51,234 nt of DNA from JBNFVY01 sp049943335 (GCF_049943335.1 NZ_JBNFVY010000016.1:1-51234), one strand, 5' to 3'; shown: positions 36,331-45,216, counted from the first letter of the stretch. The notes: generated by a model from the sequence alone, not told the origin. Numbers and translations: made by a program.

Positions 36331-37179
36331 TTAACTCTCAAGAGGCGCAACGCCGGCCGAGGCGCGCCGGGTCTGCAGCCCTCTGCGCACGAAAGCCACC
36401 AGAAAGATCGCAGTCAAGATCAGGACAATCGTCGGCGCAGGCGCACTGTCGAGAAAAAAGCTGAGATATGTCCCCGCAAGCATCGATATCATGCAGACCG
36501 CAACCGAGACCGCCAGCATCTTTGCGAAGCTGCGCACCGACAGGAAGGCGATTGCGCCGGGGGTGATCAGCAACCCAACGGCCAGGATCAGCCCGGTGGC
36601 CGAAAGCGTCGCCACGATGGTCAGCGACAGGATCGTGAGCAAGCCGTAGTGCAACAGCCCGACCGGCAGCCCCGAAGCGCGCGCCTGCGCCGGATCGAAG
36701 GCGTGCAACATCAGATCCTTCCATTTCAGCAGCAGCGCAACGGCAACAACGGTCGAAATCAGTCCGGCCGTCCACAGATCCCCTGCCCCCACGCCCAACA
36801 TGTTCCCGAACAGAATGTGGTCGAGATGCACATTGGTGTGGATCGAGACATAGAGCACGATCCCCAGCCCGAACATGCCCGAGAAAACCACACCCATGAC
36901 GGTGTCCTGTTTCACGCGACTGTTCTCAGAGAGATAGCCCGTAGCAAGAGCCGTCACCATGCCAGCGCAAAACGCCCCGACGATCAGCGGGAAGCCAAGA
37001 ATATAGGCCAGAACTATGCCGGGCAACACCGCATGGCTGACGGCATCCCCCATCAGGGCCCAGCCCTTGAGCACCAGAAAGCACGACAGCAGCGCCGTTG
37101 GCACCGAGACGATCAGCGAAATCCAGAAGGCATTCTGCATGAAACCGAACTGGAAGGGCAAAAGCAGCGTATCCATCAT
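36331..37179 (-). CDS. sitD: Manganese/iron ABC transporter permease SitD
   Basis: A 282-residue ABC-3 family permease with eight or so membrane spans and the FLVLKGWALMGDAVSHAVLP signature near residues 31-50. It begins MMD at 37179, where TGA of sitC and ATG overlap by one base. It is paired with SitC to form the channel. The C-terminal tail (RRGLQTRRASAG) is hydrophilic. The metal (Mn(II) or Fe(II)) is inferred from the two-permease operon layout. Confidence 0.9.
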   Translation of the reverse strand: MMDTLLLPFQFGFMQNAFWISLIVSVPTALLSCFLVLKGWALMGDAVSHAVLPGIVLAYILGFPLIVGAFCAGMVTALATGYLSENSRVKQDTVMGVVFSGMFGLGIVLYVSIHTNVHLDHILFGNMLGVGAGDLWTAGLISTVVAVALLLKWKDLMLHAFDPAQARASGLPVGLLHYGLLTILSLTIVATLSATGLILAVGLLITPGAIAFLSVRSFAKMLAVSVAVCMISMLAGTYLSFFLDSAPAPTIVLILTAIFLVAFVRRGLQTRRASAGVAPLES

Positions 37180-38039
37180 CAAACCCCTTCCGCTTGAAGG
37201 GCCTGCGCCGCCTTGCGACGCGCAGCCAGCAGCCCGTGCTTGGGCGACCAGATGAAGACACCGAGAAAAATCAGCGTTTGCAAGACGACAATAATCCCAC
37301 CGGTTGCACCGTCGAGGAAATAGCTGACATAGGCGCCAAAGAAACTCGTCACCGTGCCGATGGCGACAGAGGTGACGATGAGCCGTGGGAAACGGTCGCA
37401 CAGCAGATAAGCCGTGGCCCCCGGCGTCACAACCATGGCTATGACGAGGAAGGCACCAACCGTCTGCATCGCCGCCACCACGCAGGCTGACAACAGCACG
37501 AAGAACACCGCCTTCAGCAGGCCGGGGCGCAATCCGATCGAGCGCGCGTGGCTTTCGTCAAAAAAGACGACCATGAGGTCCTTCCATTTCAGAATCAGGA
37601 TGCCCAGCGAGACGAAACCGATAATCGCCAGTTGCAACGTGTCTTCGGGTGTGATCGCCAGGATATTGCCCATGGTGATGGTCTGGATCGAGACCGCCAT
37701 CGGATTGACCGAGGCCATGAACAGGCCCAGCCCGAAGAAAGAGGTGAAGATGATACCGATGATGACATCGACCTTCAGCCCGGAACGATCCGAAAGGAAC
37801 AGCATCGCCGCTGCGGCCAGCCCACCCGAAAGGAAGGCGCCGAGTGCAAAAGGCAGGCCAAGGATATAGGCGCCGGCGACGCCGGGCACGACCGAATGCG
37901 AGAGCGCGTCGCCGATCAGCGACCAGCCCTTGAGCATCAGGTAAGAGGAAAGAAAGGCGCAGACCGCGCCCACAAGGGCCGAAACCCACATCGCATTGGT
38001 CATGTAGCCATAGGTGAACGGTTCGAGAAGAACGCTCAT
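37179..38039 (-). CDS. sitC: Manganese/iron ABC transporter permease SitC
   Basis: A 286-residue ABC-3 permease related to SitD (LMLKGWSLIGDALSHSVVPG). It overlaps the ATPase gene by 4 bases and sitD by 1. The DLMVVFFDESHARSIGLRPG segment is the cytoplasmic coupling region. Together with SitD and the SitB ATPase it makes a heterodimeric importer. Confidence 0.92.
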   Translation of the reverse strand: MSVLLEPFTYGYMTNAMWVSALVGAVCAFLSSYLMLKGWSLIGDALSHSVVPGVAGAYILGLPFALGAFLSGGLAAAAMLFLSDRSGLKVDVIIGIIFTSFFGLGLFMASVNPMAVSIQTITMGNILAITPEDTLQLAIIGFVSLGILILKWKDLMVVFFDESHARSIGLRPGLLKAVFFVLLSACVVAAMQTVGAFLVIAMVVTPGATAYLLCDRFPRLIVTSVAIGTVTSFFGAYVSYFLDGATGGIIVVLQTLIFLGVFIWSPKHGLLAARRKAAQALQAEGV

Positions 38040-38938
38040 TCCGACTCCTCCGCGACCTTTGTCTTTTCGCCGTATTGCACAAAGGGCCGTTCGTCGTCGG
38101 TCAGGATCGACAGTTTGCGCGCGTCATCGTCGTCGTGCAGATCCGCGCCGCCCAAGGTGAAGTGCCGCAGCACGCCCCCGAAAGCTGCTTCGAGGTTTTC
38201 GCGGGTAAAGGTCGTCTCGGTTGGACCACAGGCCAGCACCGTGCCCTTCACCAGAACGGTGCGATCGCAGAACTCCGGCACGGTCCCAAGGTTGTGGGTC
38301 GAGACAAGCATCACCCGCCCCTCGTCGCGCAACTCGCGCAAGAGCGCGATGATCTGCTCCTCGGTTTTCACGTCAACGCCGGTAAAGGGCTCGTCAAGCA
38401 GGATCACCTGTCCGTCCTGTGCGAGCGCGCGGGCGAGGAAGACACGCTTTTTCTGCCCGCCGGACAGCTCTCCAATCTGGCGGTGGCGATAGTCCTGCAT
38501 GTTCACGCGCCCAAGCGCCCTCTCTACGGCATCACGGTCAGCCTGACGGGGGCGGCGCAAAAAGCCCATATGCCCATAGCGTCCCATCATGACCACATCT
38601 TCCACGAGAACCGGAAAGGACCAATCGACCTCTTCGGATTGCGGCACATATGCGACGAGGTTGCGCTTCAGCGCCCGCTTCACATCAAGGCCAAGGAGCC
38701 GGATGTGCCCTTTGGCCACCGGAACGAACCCCATGATCGCCTTGAACAGGGTGGATTTTCCGGCGCCGTTCACACCCACAAGGGCCGTCACCGTGCCACG
38801 GGGGATCTCGAACGAGGCGTTGCGCAAGGCCGTATGGCCGTTGCGATAGGTCACGGTCACGTCGCGCGCCTGGATACCGCCCCCCGGATCACTGTTGTTC
38901 GATGCCTTGGATCCGTTCACCTGCATGTCTTGCTTCAT
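38036..38938 (-). CDS. sitB: Manganese/iron ABC transporter ATP-binding protein SitB
   Basis: A 300-residue ATPase. Walker A is GVNGAGKS (55-62), followed by VPQSEEVDWSFPVLVEDVV, a segment characteristic of SitB/MntB proteins. Signature LSGGQKKR and Walker B VILLDEPFTGVD are intact. The first 22 residues are an extra hydrophilic tail. There are 92 bases to the upstream sitA. Confidence 0.93.
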   Translation of the reverse strand: MKQDMQVNGSKASNNSDPGGGIQARDVTVTYRNGHTALRNASFEIPRGTVTALVGVNGAGKSTLFKAIMGFVPVAKGHIRLLGLDVKRALKRNLVAYVPQSEEVDWSFPVLVEDVVMMGRYGHMGFLRRPRQADRDAVERALGRVNMQDYRHRQIGELSGGQKKRVFLARALAQDGQVILLDEPFTGVDVKTEEQIIALLRELRDEGRVMLVSTHNLGTVPEFCDRTVLVKGTVLACGPTETTFTRENLEAAFGGVLRHFTLGGADLHDDDDARKLSILTDDERPFVQYGEKTKVAEESE

Positions 38939-39030
38939 ATCGTGCTTTCTGCCGGAAAGGTCGGCGCCTGAAACGGCAAAGATCTGTCAGAAGCTAGCGC
39001 TCCCGACAGGCCACTGCGGAAAGGAAAGTC

Positions 39031-39936
39031 TCAGTTCGTGCCTGCCGTCAGACCGTCCGCCACCGTCTGGGACGTCACCTTGAGCAGGTCGAGATAAGTG
39101 GGAACCGGGCCGTCGGGTTCCGAGAGACTATCGACATACAGGACCCCGCCGTAATGCGCGCCGGTTTCCCGCGCCACTTGCTCGGCCGGCGCCGTATTGA
39201 CGGTGCTTTCACAAAAGACCACCGGGATGTCGTTTTCCCGAACCCCGTCAATCACCGCACGCACCTGCTGCGGCGTGCCCATCTGATCGGCGTTCATCGG
39301 CCAGAGGTAAAGTTCCTTCATGGCGAAGTCGCGGGCAAGATAGCTGAAAGCGCCTTCGCAGGTCACCAGCCAGCGCTGTGCCTCGGGGATTGTGGAAATC
39401 TCGGCCCTCAGCGGCTCGAGCGTGGATCGTAAATCGTCCTTGTAGGCCGAAGCATTGGCAACATAGGTCGCCGCATTTTCGGGATCGTGTTCGGCAAAGG
39501 CCTCCAGGATGTTGTCGATATAGACCAGCGCGTTGTCGAGCCCCATCCAGGCATGCGGGTTCGGCTGGCCCTCATAGGCGCCGGCAGAGATCGAGATGGG
39601 ATCGATACCATCCGTGAGCGTGGCTGAGGGCACGTCGTCCAGGTTGCCCAGAAACTGTTCGAACCAAAGCTCGAGATTCATGCCGTTCCAGAGGATGAGA
39701 TCGGCATCCTGCGCCCGCACGATGTCTTGCGGCGTCGGTTCATAACCGTGGATCTCCGCCCCCGGCTTGGTGATCGAGACCACATCGGCGGCATCGCCCG
39801 CCACATGTTGAGCCATATCCGCCAGAACCGTGAAGGTGGTGACAACCTTCATTCGTCCCTCGTCAGCGAAGGCGGCGCCGGTCATCAGTGCGGTTGCGGC
39901 CACAGCCCCCATCAACCGCGTCATCGTCAAAGTCAT
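39031..39936 (-). CDS. sitA: Manganese/iron ABC transporter substrate-binding protein SitA
   Basis: A 301-residue cluster 9 binding protein with a signal peptide to about residue 23 (AAFA). Expected metal ligands are His near residue 58 (GAEIHGYEPTPQD), His near 125 (QPNPHAWMG), a Glu in VFCESTVN and an Asp in GVLYVDSLSEPDG. There is no His-rich loop, which argues against a zinc (ZnuA) role. The start follows AAAGGA. The promoter upstream carries three Fur-type palindromes. Confidence 0.92.
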   Translation of the reverse strand: MTLTMTRLMGAVAATALMTGAAFADEGRMKVVTTFTVLADMAQHVAGDAADVVSITKPGAEIHGYEPTPQDIVRAQDADLILWNGMNLELWFEQFLGNLDDVPSATLTDGIDPISISAGAYEGQPNPHAWMGLDNALVYIDNILEAFAEHDPENAATYVANASAYKDDLRSTLEPLRAEISTIPEAQRWLVTCEGAFSYLARDFAMKELYLWPMNADQMGTPQQVRAVIDGVRENDIPVVFCESTVNTAPAEQVARETGAHYGGVLYVDSLSEPDGPVPTYLDLLKVTSQTVADGLTAGTN

Positions 39937-40001
39937 AGCAAGGTCCTTTCCTGGTTTCCTGACCCAAATAGATCTCGAACACCCGCAAACCGCTTCCCAG
40001 A

Positions 40002-40119
40002 TGCGAATGAGTCGCAATAGTGATAGCGCATCCTGCCCGCTATGCAACTGCAATTCATTCTCAACAGTTACTTGACCTCGACTCCACCCTCCGTGCGGCA
40101 TTATTGCGACTCATTCACA
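40002..40119. promoter_or_regulatory. Three Fur-family (Mur-like) palindromes upstream of sitA
   Basis: Three 15-bp 7-1-7 imperfect palindromes: TGCGAATGAGTCGCA (40002-40016), TGCAATTCATTCTCA (40049-40063) and TGCGACTCATTCACA (40105-40119). The first and third share the identical 15-mer GAATGAGTCGCAATA in opposite orientation (40005-40019 and 40102-40116). The pattern fits a Fur/Mur-type repressor. They lie between sitA and the remnant regulator gene. Confidence 0.65.
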
Positions 40120-40147
40120 ACAAGATAGCCAACAATGACACTGAACT

Positions 40148-40372
40148 ATGACACGCGCCGCATTTCCGAGGACGGCGTCGCATCCTGGCGCGCGCTATGA
40201 GGCCAGCGGCTCAGAACATCACGATCACTTTGTCAACGTCGAGACGGATGAGGTCATCGAGTTTCGGTGCCATGAGATTGAGGTACTTCAACAGAAAATC
40301 GCGGATGAGAACGGCTTCGAAATCGGCGGGCATCGCCTCGAAATCTATGTCCGACCCAAAAACAGAAATTAG
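40148..40372 (+). pseudogene. Fur/Mur-family regulator remnant lacking the DNA-binding domain
   Basis: From about 40190 the frame reads ARYEASGSEHHDHFVNVETD and then EVIEFRCHEIEVLQQKIADE ending in HRLEIYVRPKN, the complete metal-binding/dimerisation half of a Fur-family protein (HHDHF and the late His ligands are present). The N-terminal winged helix, normally about 75 residues, is absent: only about 16 unrelated codons precede it after ATG 40148. The divergent position next to sitA is where Rhodobacteraceae mur genes usually lie. A 5' deletion is the simplest reading. Confidence 0.75.
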
Positions 40373-40541
40373 GGCTCGGAAATTGCCCTTTTCCAGATGA
40401 CGTCTGAGGTTGTCGTTTTTCCAGCCGCATCAGCGCCCAATGCCCAGCGGCGATATTGGTATTCCTCACGAGTGCCAACTGCTCTGGCAGATGCAAGCTA
40501 CAGTCAATCCGTCACTATTTCAGACCACTAAGGGTAACGAA

Positions 40542-40672
40542 CTGCAATCATCGACAGCTTGAACCGCAATTATCGGCCTTTTGGGACCAGATTACCTGCG
40601 ACTATCGGAGGTATTCTGATCACATTGTCTGCGAATATGACCGCGCTTTGTGAGAACGGGCTGCAATCATCG
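40542..40672. repeat. Transposon-end direct repeats, about 32-bp spacing
   Basis: Five related 12-mers: CTGCAATCATCG (40542), CCGCAATTATCG (40564), CTGCGACTATCG (40596), CTGCGAATATGA (40629) and CTGCAATCATCG (40661). The spacings are 22, 32, 33 and 32 bases. This resembles the multiple transposase-binding sites at the ends of Mu/Tn7/Tn552-type elements. The transposase-ATPase stop codon lies inside the last repeat. The 294 bases from 40373 to 40666 hold nothing else I can identify. Confidence 0.7.
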
Positions 40673-42271
40673 CGCCCGAACCATGCTATGTGAGAATGGT
40701 GCAGGCGAGCAGACCGGCAAACCCGCCCGGCGCATCATGGCGGTAATCTCTTCGGTACGTTCAGTATCGAGCCTGCCGGTCAGGAACCTGCGGATTTCGG
40801 GCAAACGCGTATCGAACTGGTCGGCGAACGCCTTAGGCGGATAGCCGATGCGGGTCAGGCGCGCGTCGAGATCTTCGAAACCGGCCGAGATCGTATCCTC
40901 AACGATCTCGCGCGTCACGATGTCCGCACCGAGGCGAAAGACGTCCATGAAGGCGCGGTTCAAATGTTCGATGATCTGGAGTGGTGTTGCCATAGTTTCC
41001 GCAAGAAATGCACGGGCGTCGGCGGTGATGACATCGTTCTGCTTTACACCATCGGCAAGGCAAGACTTGAGCAGCCAGTCGATGAAGGCACCGCCCTCGT
41101 CGCCGAGACCGCCGAACTCAATCTTCGCGGTCCGGTGCCCGATTTCCTCCATGACGGGGCGTCGCAGGTTGTTGTGAAGGCGGGGGTGTCCCACCAGCAC
41201 AACGGAAAGTGTGCCGCCTCCTTCGTCGACCATCTCGATGAGCCGTTTCAGCCCGTTCAGCGTCTGCCCGTGCAGATCATGGGCTGCGTCAATGAACAGC
41301 GCGACGGGTTTTTGTTCCGCACGAACCAGATCCTGAAGCAATCGTTCGCGGCGTTCGGGCTGCGTCGGGACCTTTAGGTTTGGGTCTCCGGAAATGTCGA
41401 GAAACAGTGCGGTGATCAGGCCGGACAACGTGATCCGGTGACGTTCTATCGACAAGCTGCGGACGACAATCACTTTGCCCTCGGCAGTCATCTGCGATTT
41501 CAGACAGTTGAGCGCTACAGTCTTGCCGGCGCCCACCGGTCCGGAGACTGCGATCAGCCGCCCGGCCATAATCGCCGCACGAATGTGTGCGCTGATCTGC
41601 TTCATGCGCGCAGTCTCGAAGTGACCGGCCTCGCGCCAGTCCTTCGCGATTTTGAACTGGTCACGGATCCTGCTCGTCAGCATGCCTTCATTCTCCGGGG
41701 TTCTCATGAAGTGTTCCCGGATGGCTGTCCGGATCTCGGCCTTGTCGAGTGTACGCTCGACCAGATCGGCGATGAGCGCGAGATCGGTTGAGCCCAGCTC
41801 ACCCAGCGGTCGGCGGAGCTGGTCCGAGTTTGCCCGCCGCGCCGCCAGCGCGCTGGCGAAGGTCAGCTCCTGCCAAGGGTCAGGATCCTCGAAACCTACA
41901 GCACGAAACGGAACGATTTCGGCGACATAATCCGGCTCGCTGCCCCCGGCGACGACCGTACGCGGCAGGTTGATCGCGTCAGCCAATGCCACCACCGCCT
42001 CGGACCGTTTTTTCCGGACTGATTTGCCGGGCTTGCGATAGCGGCGCAGCGGGATTGGTCCGCCAGAGGGACGGTAAGGACCGAAGCGGCGCTCGTTCCA
42101 TTCAACGAAGAGGTCGGTATCGAAGAGACCCCACCAGAGCAGCACATCTTCGCCAGCGAGATCGGGATCGACCTCGTAATGTGTACCACTAACCGCGACA
42201 CGGGCATCTGCCCCGACCTTGCGCCGTTCAGGCTCACGCGCGAAGGCGCAGTATCTTTCCCACGAACACAT
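40667..42271 (-). CDS. Transposase C-terminal domain fused to AAA+ transposition ATPase (5' truncated)
   Basis: A 534-codon frame from ATG 42271, but the frame is open upstream to about 42334, where RIEDWLANLPESGLRDM continues the transposase. Residues 1-75 are the Mu-transposase C-terminal barrel (ending near GPIPLRRYRKPGKS). Residues 190-400 are a TniB/ExeA-like AAA+ domain with Walker A SGPVGAGKT near 245. Walker B reads LFIDAAHDL near 325, with Ala in place of the usual catalytic Glu. The DDE catalytic core is missing, so the element cannot transpose by itself. In related elements these two activities are normally separate proteins. Confidence 0.75.
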   Translation of the reverse strand: MCSWERYCAFAREPERRKVGADARVAVSGTHYEVDPDLAGEDVLLWWGLFDTDLFVEWNERRFGPYRPSGGPIPLRRYRKPGKSVRKKRSEAVVALADAINLPRTVVAGGSEPDYVAEIVPFRAVGFEDPDPWQELTFASALAARRANSDQLRRPLGELGSTDLALIADLVERTLDKAEIRTAIREHFMRTPENEGMLTSRIRDQFKIAKDWREAGHFETARMKQISAHIRAAIMAGRLIAVSGPVGAGKTVALNCLKSQMTAEGKVIVVRSLSIERHRITLSGLITALFLDISGDPNLKVPTQPERRERLLQDLVRAEQKPVALFIDAAHDLHGQTLNGLKRLIEMVDEGGGTLSVVLVGHPRLHNNLRRPVMEEIGHRTAKIEFGGLGDEGGAFIDWLLKSCLADGVKQNDVITADARAFLAETMATPLQIIEHLNRAFMDVFRLGADIVTREIVEDTISAGFEDLDARLTRIGYPPKAFADQFDTRLPEIRRFLTGRLDTERTEEITAMMRRAGLPVCSPAPFSHSMVRAR

Positions 42272-42333
42272 ATCACGCAGACCACTCTCCGGCAGGTTTG
42301 CCAGCCAGTCCTCAATCCGGCTGTGCGGTTCTG

Positions 42334-42468
42334 CGTGCCCGCGTGCTGGCCGATCTGGCCGCCCGCAGCGATGCAGCGGGCATCATCGCCACCGCCCCGT
42401 CAGCCGCTGCCGCCAAGGACAGCCCGCTGATAGCCGCCGCGAAGAAGGCGGCCGCAACCTCGCGCTGA
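42334..42468 (+). pseudogene. Phage S49-type head protease / scaffold, C-terminal fragment
   Basis: The frame RARVLADLAARSDAAGIIAT to KKAAATSR, stop at 42466-42468, resembles the C-terminus of phage S49-type head maturation proteases, in the place where lambda has gene C. Everything upstream is replaced by the truncated transposase. There is no start codon. It is followed after 30 bases by the head decoration gene, the normal lambda order. Confidence 0.6.
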
Positions 42469-42498
42469 ACTCGCCCCCCAAACCATGGAGACTGATCA

Positions 42499-42879
42499 AT
42501 GCCCGTCCTGACGAAACAGCCCAGCATGGGCGATGTCCTCAAATATGAGGCTAACCCGAACTACACCCGCGAGGTCGTGACCCTGCTGCAGGGCATGCCC
42601 TATCCGGTCGGCTCCGTGCTCGGCCAGATCACCGCCAGCGGCAAATACAAGCTGTCGACCGCAACCGGCTCGGATGGGGCGCAAACCGCCAGCGCCGTGC
42701 TGCTCTACGCGGTCGATGCCACGCTGGAGGATGCGACCGGCATCGTCGTCCTGCGCGGCCCCGCCATCGTATCGCGCGAGGGCCTCGCCTACGACGGCAC
42801 CGTCGATGATGCGGCAAAGATCACCGCCAAGATCACCCAACTGGCTGCCGTCGGCATCATTGCCCGCGACGGCGTCTGA
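42499..42879 (+). CDS. Phage head decoration protein (lambda gpD-like)
   Basis: A 126-residue protein with ANPNYTREVVTLLQGMPYPV and GSVLGQITASGKY, the usual opening of the lambda gpD-type head decoration family that stabilises expanded capsids. Order and spacing before the major capsid gene fit lambda. The frame is intact. Confidence 0.87.
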   Translation: MPVLTKQPSMGDVLKYEANPNYTREVVTLLQGMPYPVGSVLGQITASGKYKLSTATGSDGAQTASAVLLYAVDATLEDATGIVVLRGPAIVSREGLAYDGTVDDAAKITAKITQLAAVGIIARDGV

Positions 42880-42935
42880 TCCCGAACCAGCCCAGCGCAT
42901 TCACATCCATTCCTCTTTCATCCCCGGAGCACCTC

Positions 42936-43958
42936 ATGACCCTTGTCCGCAACCCCTTTGACGCTGGCGGCTATTCGCTGGCCGAGATGACGCAGGCCAT
43001 CAACATCCTGCCCAATCTCTACACCCGCCTTGGCCAGATCGGTCTCTTTCGCTTTGAGGGCGTCAGCCAGCGGTCGGTGATCATCGAGCAATACGAGGGC
43101 GTGCTGAACCTGCTGCCCTCCGTCCCCCTTGGCGGGCCAGCCACGGTCGGCACCCGCGAGGGCCGCTCGATGCGGTCCTTCGCCCTGCCATGGATCCCGC
43201 ATGACGACGTCATCCTGCCCGGCGACATTCAAGGCCAACCCGCGCTGGGCGTGTTCGATGGCGCCGACCCGCTGGTCGAGGTGATGAACCGCAAGCTGCA
43301 GCTGATGCGCCGCAAGCATGCACAGACCCGCGAGTTCATGGAGATGAACGCGCTGCGCGGCATCGTGAAGGATGGCGCGGGCACCACTCTCTACAACTAC
43401 TTCACCGAGTTCGGTCTGGCGCAGATTTCTGTCGACTTCCTGCTTGGCACAGCGGGCACCAATGTGCAGGGCAAGGTCCGCGAGGTCTTGCGCGCAGTCG
43501 AAGACAACTTACTGGGCGAGGCGATGTCCTCGGTCCATGCGCTGGTCAGCCGAGAGTTCTTCGACAAGCTGATCTCGCACCCGAAGACCGAGGAGGCCTA
43601 CAAGTTCTATGCCGCCACCGGGGCCCAGCCGCTGCGGGAAGATATGCGCCGCAACTTTCCCTTCGCGGGCATCGTGTTCGAGGAATATTCGGGCACCGTC
43701 ACCCTTTCCACCAAGGCAAGCGAACGGCTGGTCCCGGCCAGTGAGGGGATCGCCTTCCCCCTCGGCACGATGGACACCTTCACCACTTATGGCGGCCCGG
43801 CCAACCTGCTGGAAGCCGCCAATACCATGGGTCTCCCGCTCTACGCCCGCCAGCATCTGGACGAGAAAGGCCGCTGGATCGATCTGATGACGGAAGCCTC
43901 GATCCTGCCGGTGAACAAACGGCCGCGCATCGCGATCCGCCTCCATACCTCGAACTAA
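42936..43958 (+). CDS. Phage major capsid protein (lambda gpE-like)
   Basis: A 340-residue capsid subunit with NPFDAGGYSLAEMTQAINIL and later LPWIPHDDVILPGDIQG, typical of the lambda E family. The length is normal and the frame intact. The C-terminus KRPRIAIRLHTSN is also family-like. It forms the head shell in complete relatives. Confidence 0.9.
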   Translation: MTLVRNPFDAGGYSLAEMTQAINILPNLYTRLGQIGLFRFEGVSQRSVIIEQYEGVLNLLPSVPLGGPATVGTREGRSMRSFALPWIPHDDVILPGDIQGQPALGVFDGADPLVEVMNRKLQLMRRKHAQTREFMEMNALRGIVKDGAGTTLYNYFTEFGLAQISVDFLLGTAGTNVQGKVREVLRAVEDNLLGEAMSSVHALVSREFFDKLISHPKTEEAYKFYAATGAQPLREDMRRNFPFAGIVFEEYSGTVTLSTKASERLVPASEGIAFPLGTMDTFTTYGGPANLLEAANTMGLPLYARQHLDEKGRWIDLMTEASILPVNKRPRIAIRLHTSN

Positions 43959-43968
43959 CGGGCGCGTC

Positions 43969-44283
43969 ATGACTGTCTTTGCTGTCGCCATGGACCGGAT
44001 CTATGCCAACCCGTCCATGGCGGTGGCCGCATTGTGGATCTCGGGCACCACCTCGGAAGAAAGGCCCATCCGGGTGATCCGCCGCGCCCCGGATCGTATC
44101 ACCGAGTTCGGCGCTGCGCATTTCGTCAGTGATACGATGGTGCTGGATGTACGGGTTTCCGACCTGCCTGATCCCCGCACGGGTGACCTGATCGTGATAG
44201 GCACCGACAGTTTCACGATCCAGGGCGAGCCTTTGCGTGACAGCGACCGCCTGATCTGGACGTTGGACCTGCGACCGTCATGA
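43969..44283 (+). CDS. Phage head-tail joining protein (gpFII-like)
   Basis: A 104-residue protein beginning 10 bases after the capsid gene and ending in overlap with the next gene (ATGA-like, 4 bases). It has a small beta-rich look (VLDVRVSDLPDPRTGDLIVI, SFTIQGEP) like lambda FII-type head-tail joiners. Assignment rests mainly on size and order. Confidence 0.7.
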   Translation: MTVFAVAMDRIYANPSMAVAALWISGTTSEERPIRVIRRAPDRITEFGAAHFVSDTMVLDVRVSDLPDPRTGDLIVIGTDSFTIQGEPLRDSDRLIWTLDLRPS

Positions 44284-44910
44284 AGCTGAAGCTCGACATT
44301 GATCCGGACATCGTGGCGATGATGGCAGCGGAGGTTGCGGCAGGCGAACGCGCTGTGTCTGCTGCTATGCGCGAGGCCGGGACTGGGCTGAAGACAGCAT
44401 GGCGCGGGCAGATCGCTGGCGCGGGGCTCGGTAAACGGCTTGCGAACTCGATCCGCAACCAGAACTTCCCGAGATCGGGCGAAAGTCTCGATGCCGCCGC
44501 GCTGGTCTGGTCCAAGGCACCGGTCATCGTGGGAGCCCACGACACCGGCCCGTTGATCCGCTCGCAGGACGGCTTCTGGCTGGCGATCCCGTTGCCTGCC
44601 GCAGGAAAATCCACGCGCGGCGGCAGGATCACCCCCCGGCGAATGGGAGCGTCGACGCGGTTTGCACCTGCGCTTCGTTTATCGGCGCACCGGCCCCAGC
44701 CTGCTGGTGGCGGAAGGACGGCTGAATACCAAGGGTCAGGCGGTGGTCTCTCGCTCCAAGACCGGGCGCGGGAGGGTCACAGCGCCAATCTTCTTGTTGG
44801 TGCCGCAGGTCAAGCTGCCGAAGCGGCTGAACCTCGACCGGGATGCCGCCCGGGCGCTCGACAGCGTGCCCGAACTGATCGCTGCCAACTGGGTGGAGGA
44901 CAAGATTTGA
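44280..44910 (+). pseudogene. Phage DUF6441-type tail-region protein, frameshifted
   Basis: The first 118 residues (MKLKLDIDPDIVAMMAAEVA onward) and the last 80 or so (LRFVYRRTGPSLLVAEGRL to IAANWVEDKI) belong to one protein but lie in different frames. The break is at the run of six C residues at 44632-44637: with one C fewer, ITPGEWERR joins the halves. So it is either a true frameshift or a sequencing slip. Intact relatives are about 200 residues and sit in tail operons. Confidence 0.75.
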
Positions 44911-44925
44911 TCTGGCGAATTGTCC

Positions 44926-45216
44926 TCAATAACCAGCCTCGCGCTGGTGGCGAACGGCGAGGACAACCGCTGTTTCACCGTCAAACCGATAAAGAGATAC
45001 ATAGCCGGTGTCGCCAAAGGGAATGAACCATTCGCGGAATTCCGGCTCCATATCTTCGACCGGACGGCCTGCACCGGGTTGATCACGCAGGATCTGCATA
45101 CCTTCGCGGATCAAACTGGCCGCGCGGCGGGCGGCCTCAGGGTTCTTGTCGGCAAGGAAGTGACACAGCCGTTCAACATCCCGCAGCGCAGCGGGCGACC
45201 AGATCAGTTGTGGCAT
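44926..45216 (-). CDS. RelE/ParE-family toxin
   Basis: A 96-residue toxin with the ParE-like opening LIWSPAALRDVERLCHFLAD and C-terminal beta strands (YVSLYRFDGETAVVLAVRHQREAGY). It overlaps the antitoxin gene by 13 bases and so is translationally coupled. ParE-type toxins poison gyrase and RelE-type cut mRNA; the closer resemblance is ParE. It runs against the phage genes. Confidence 0.9.
   Translation of the reverse strand: MPQLIWSPAALRDVERLCHFLADKNPEAARRAASLIREGMQILRDQPGAGRPVEDMEPEFREWFIPFGDTGYVSLYRFDGETAVVLAVRHQREAGY

Noticed and set aside
36229..37197. Rightward frame beginning in the CopC fragment and running through sitD
   Set aside because: Only its first residues are CopC; the rest is antisense of sitD.
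39031..39936. Zinc (ZnuA) binding protein
   Set aside because: There is no His-rich loop, and the two-permease operon with SitB-type ATPase fits manganese/iron better.
42499..44283. Gene transfer agent cluster
   Set aside because: Gene order and gpD-type decoration protein are lambda-like rather than the RcGTA order; many genes missing.
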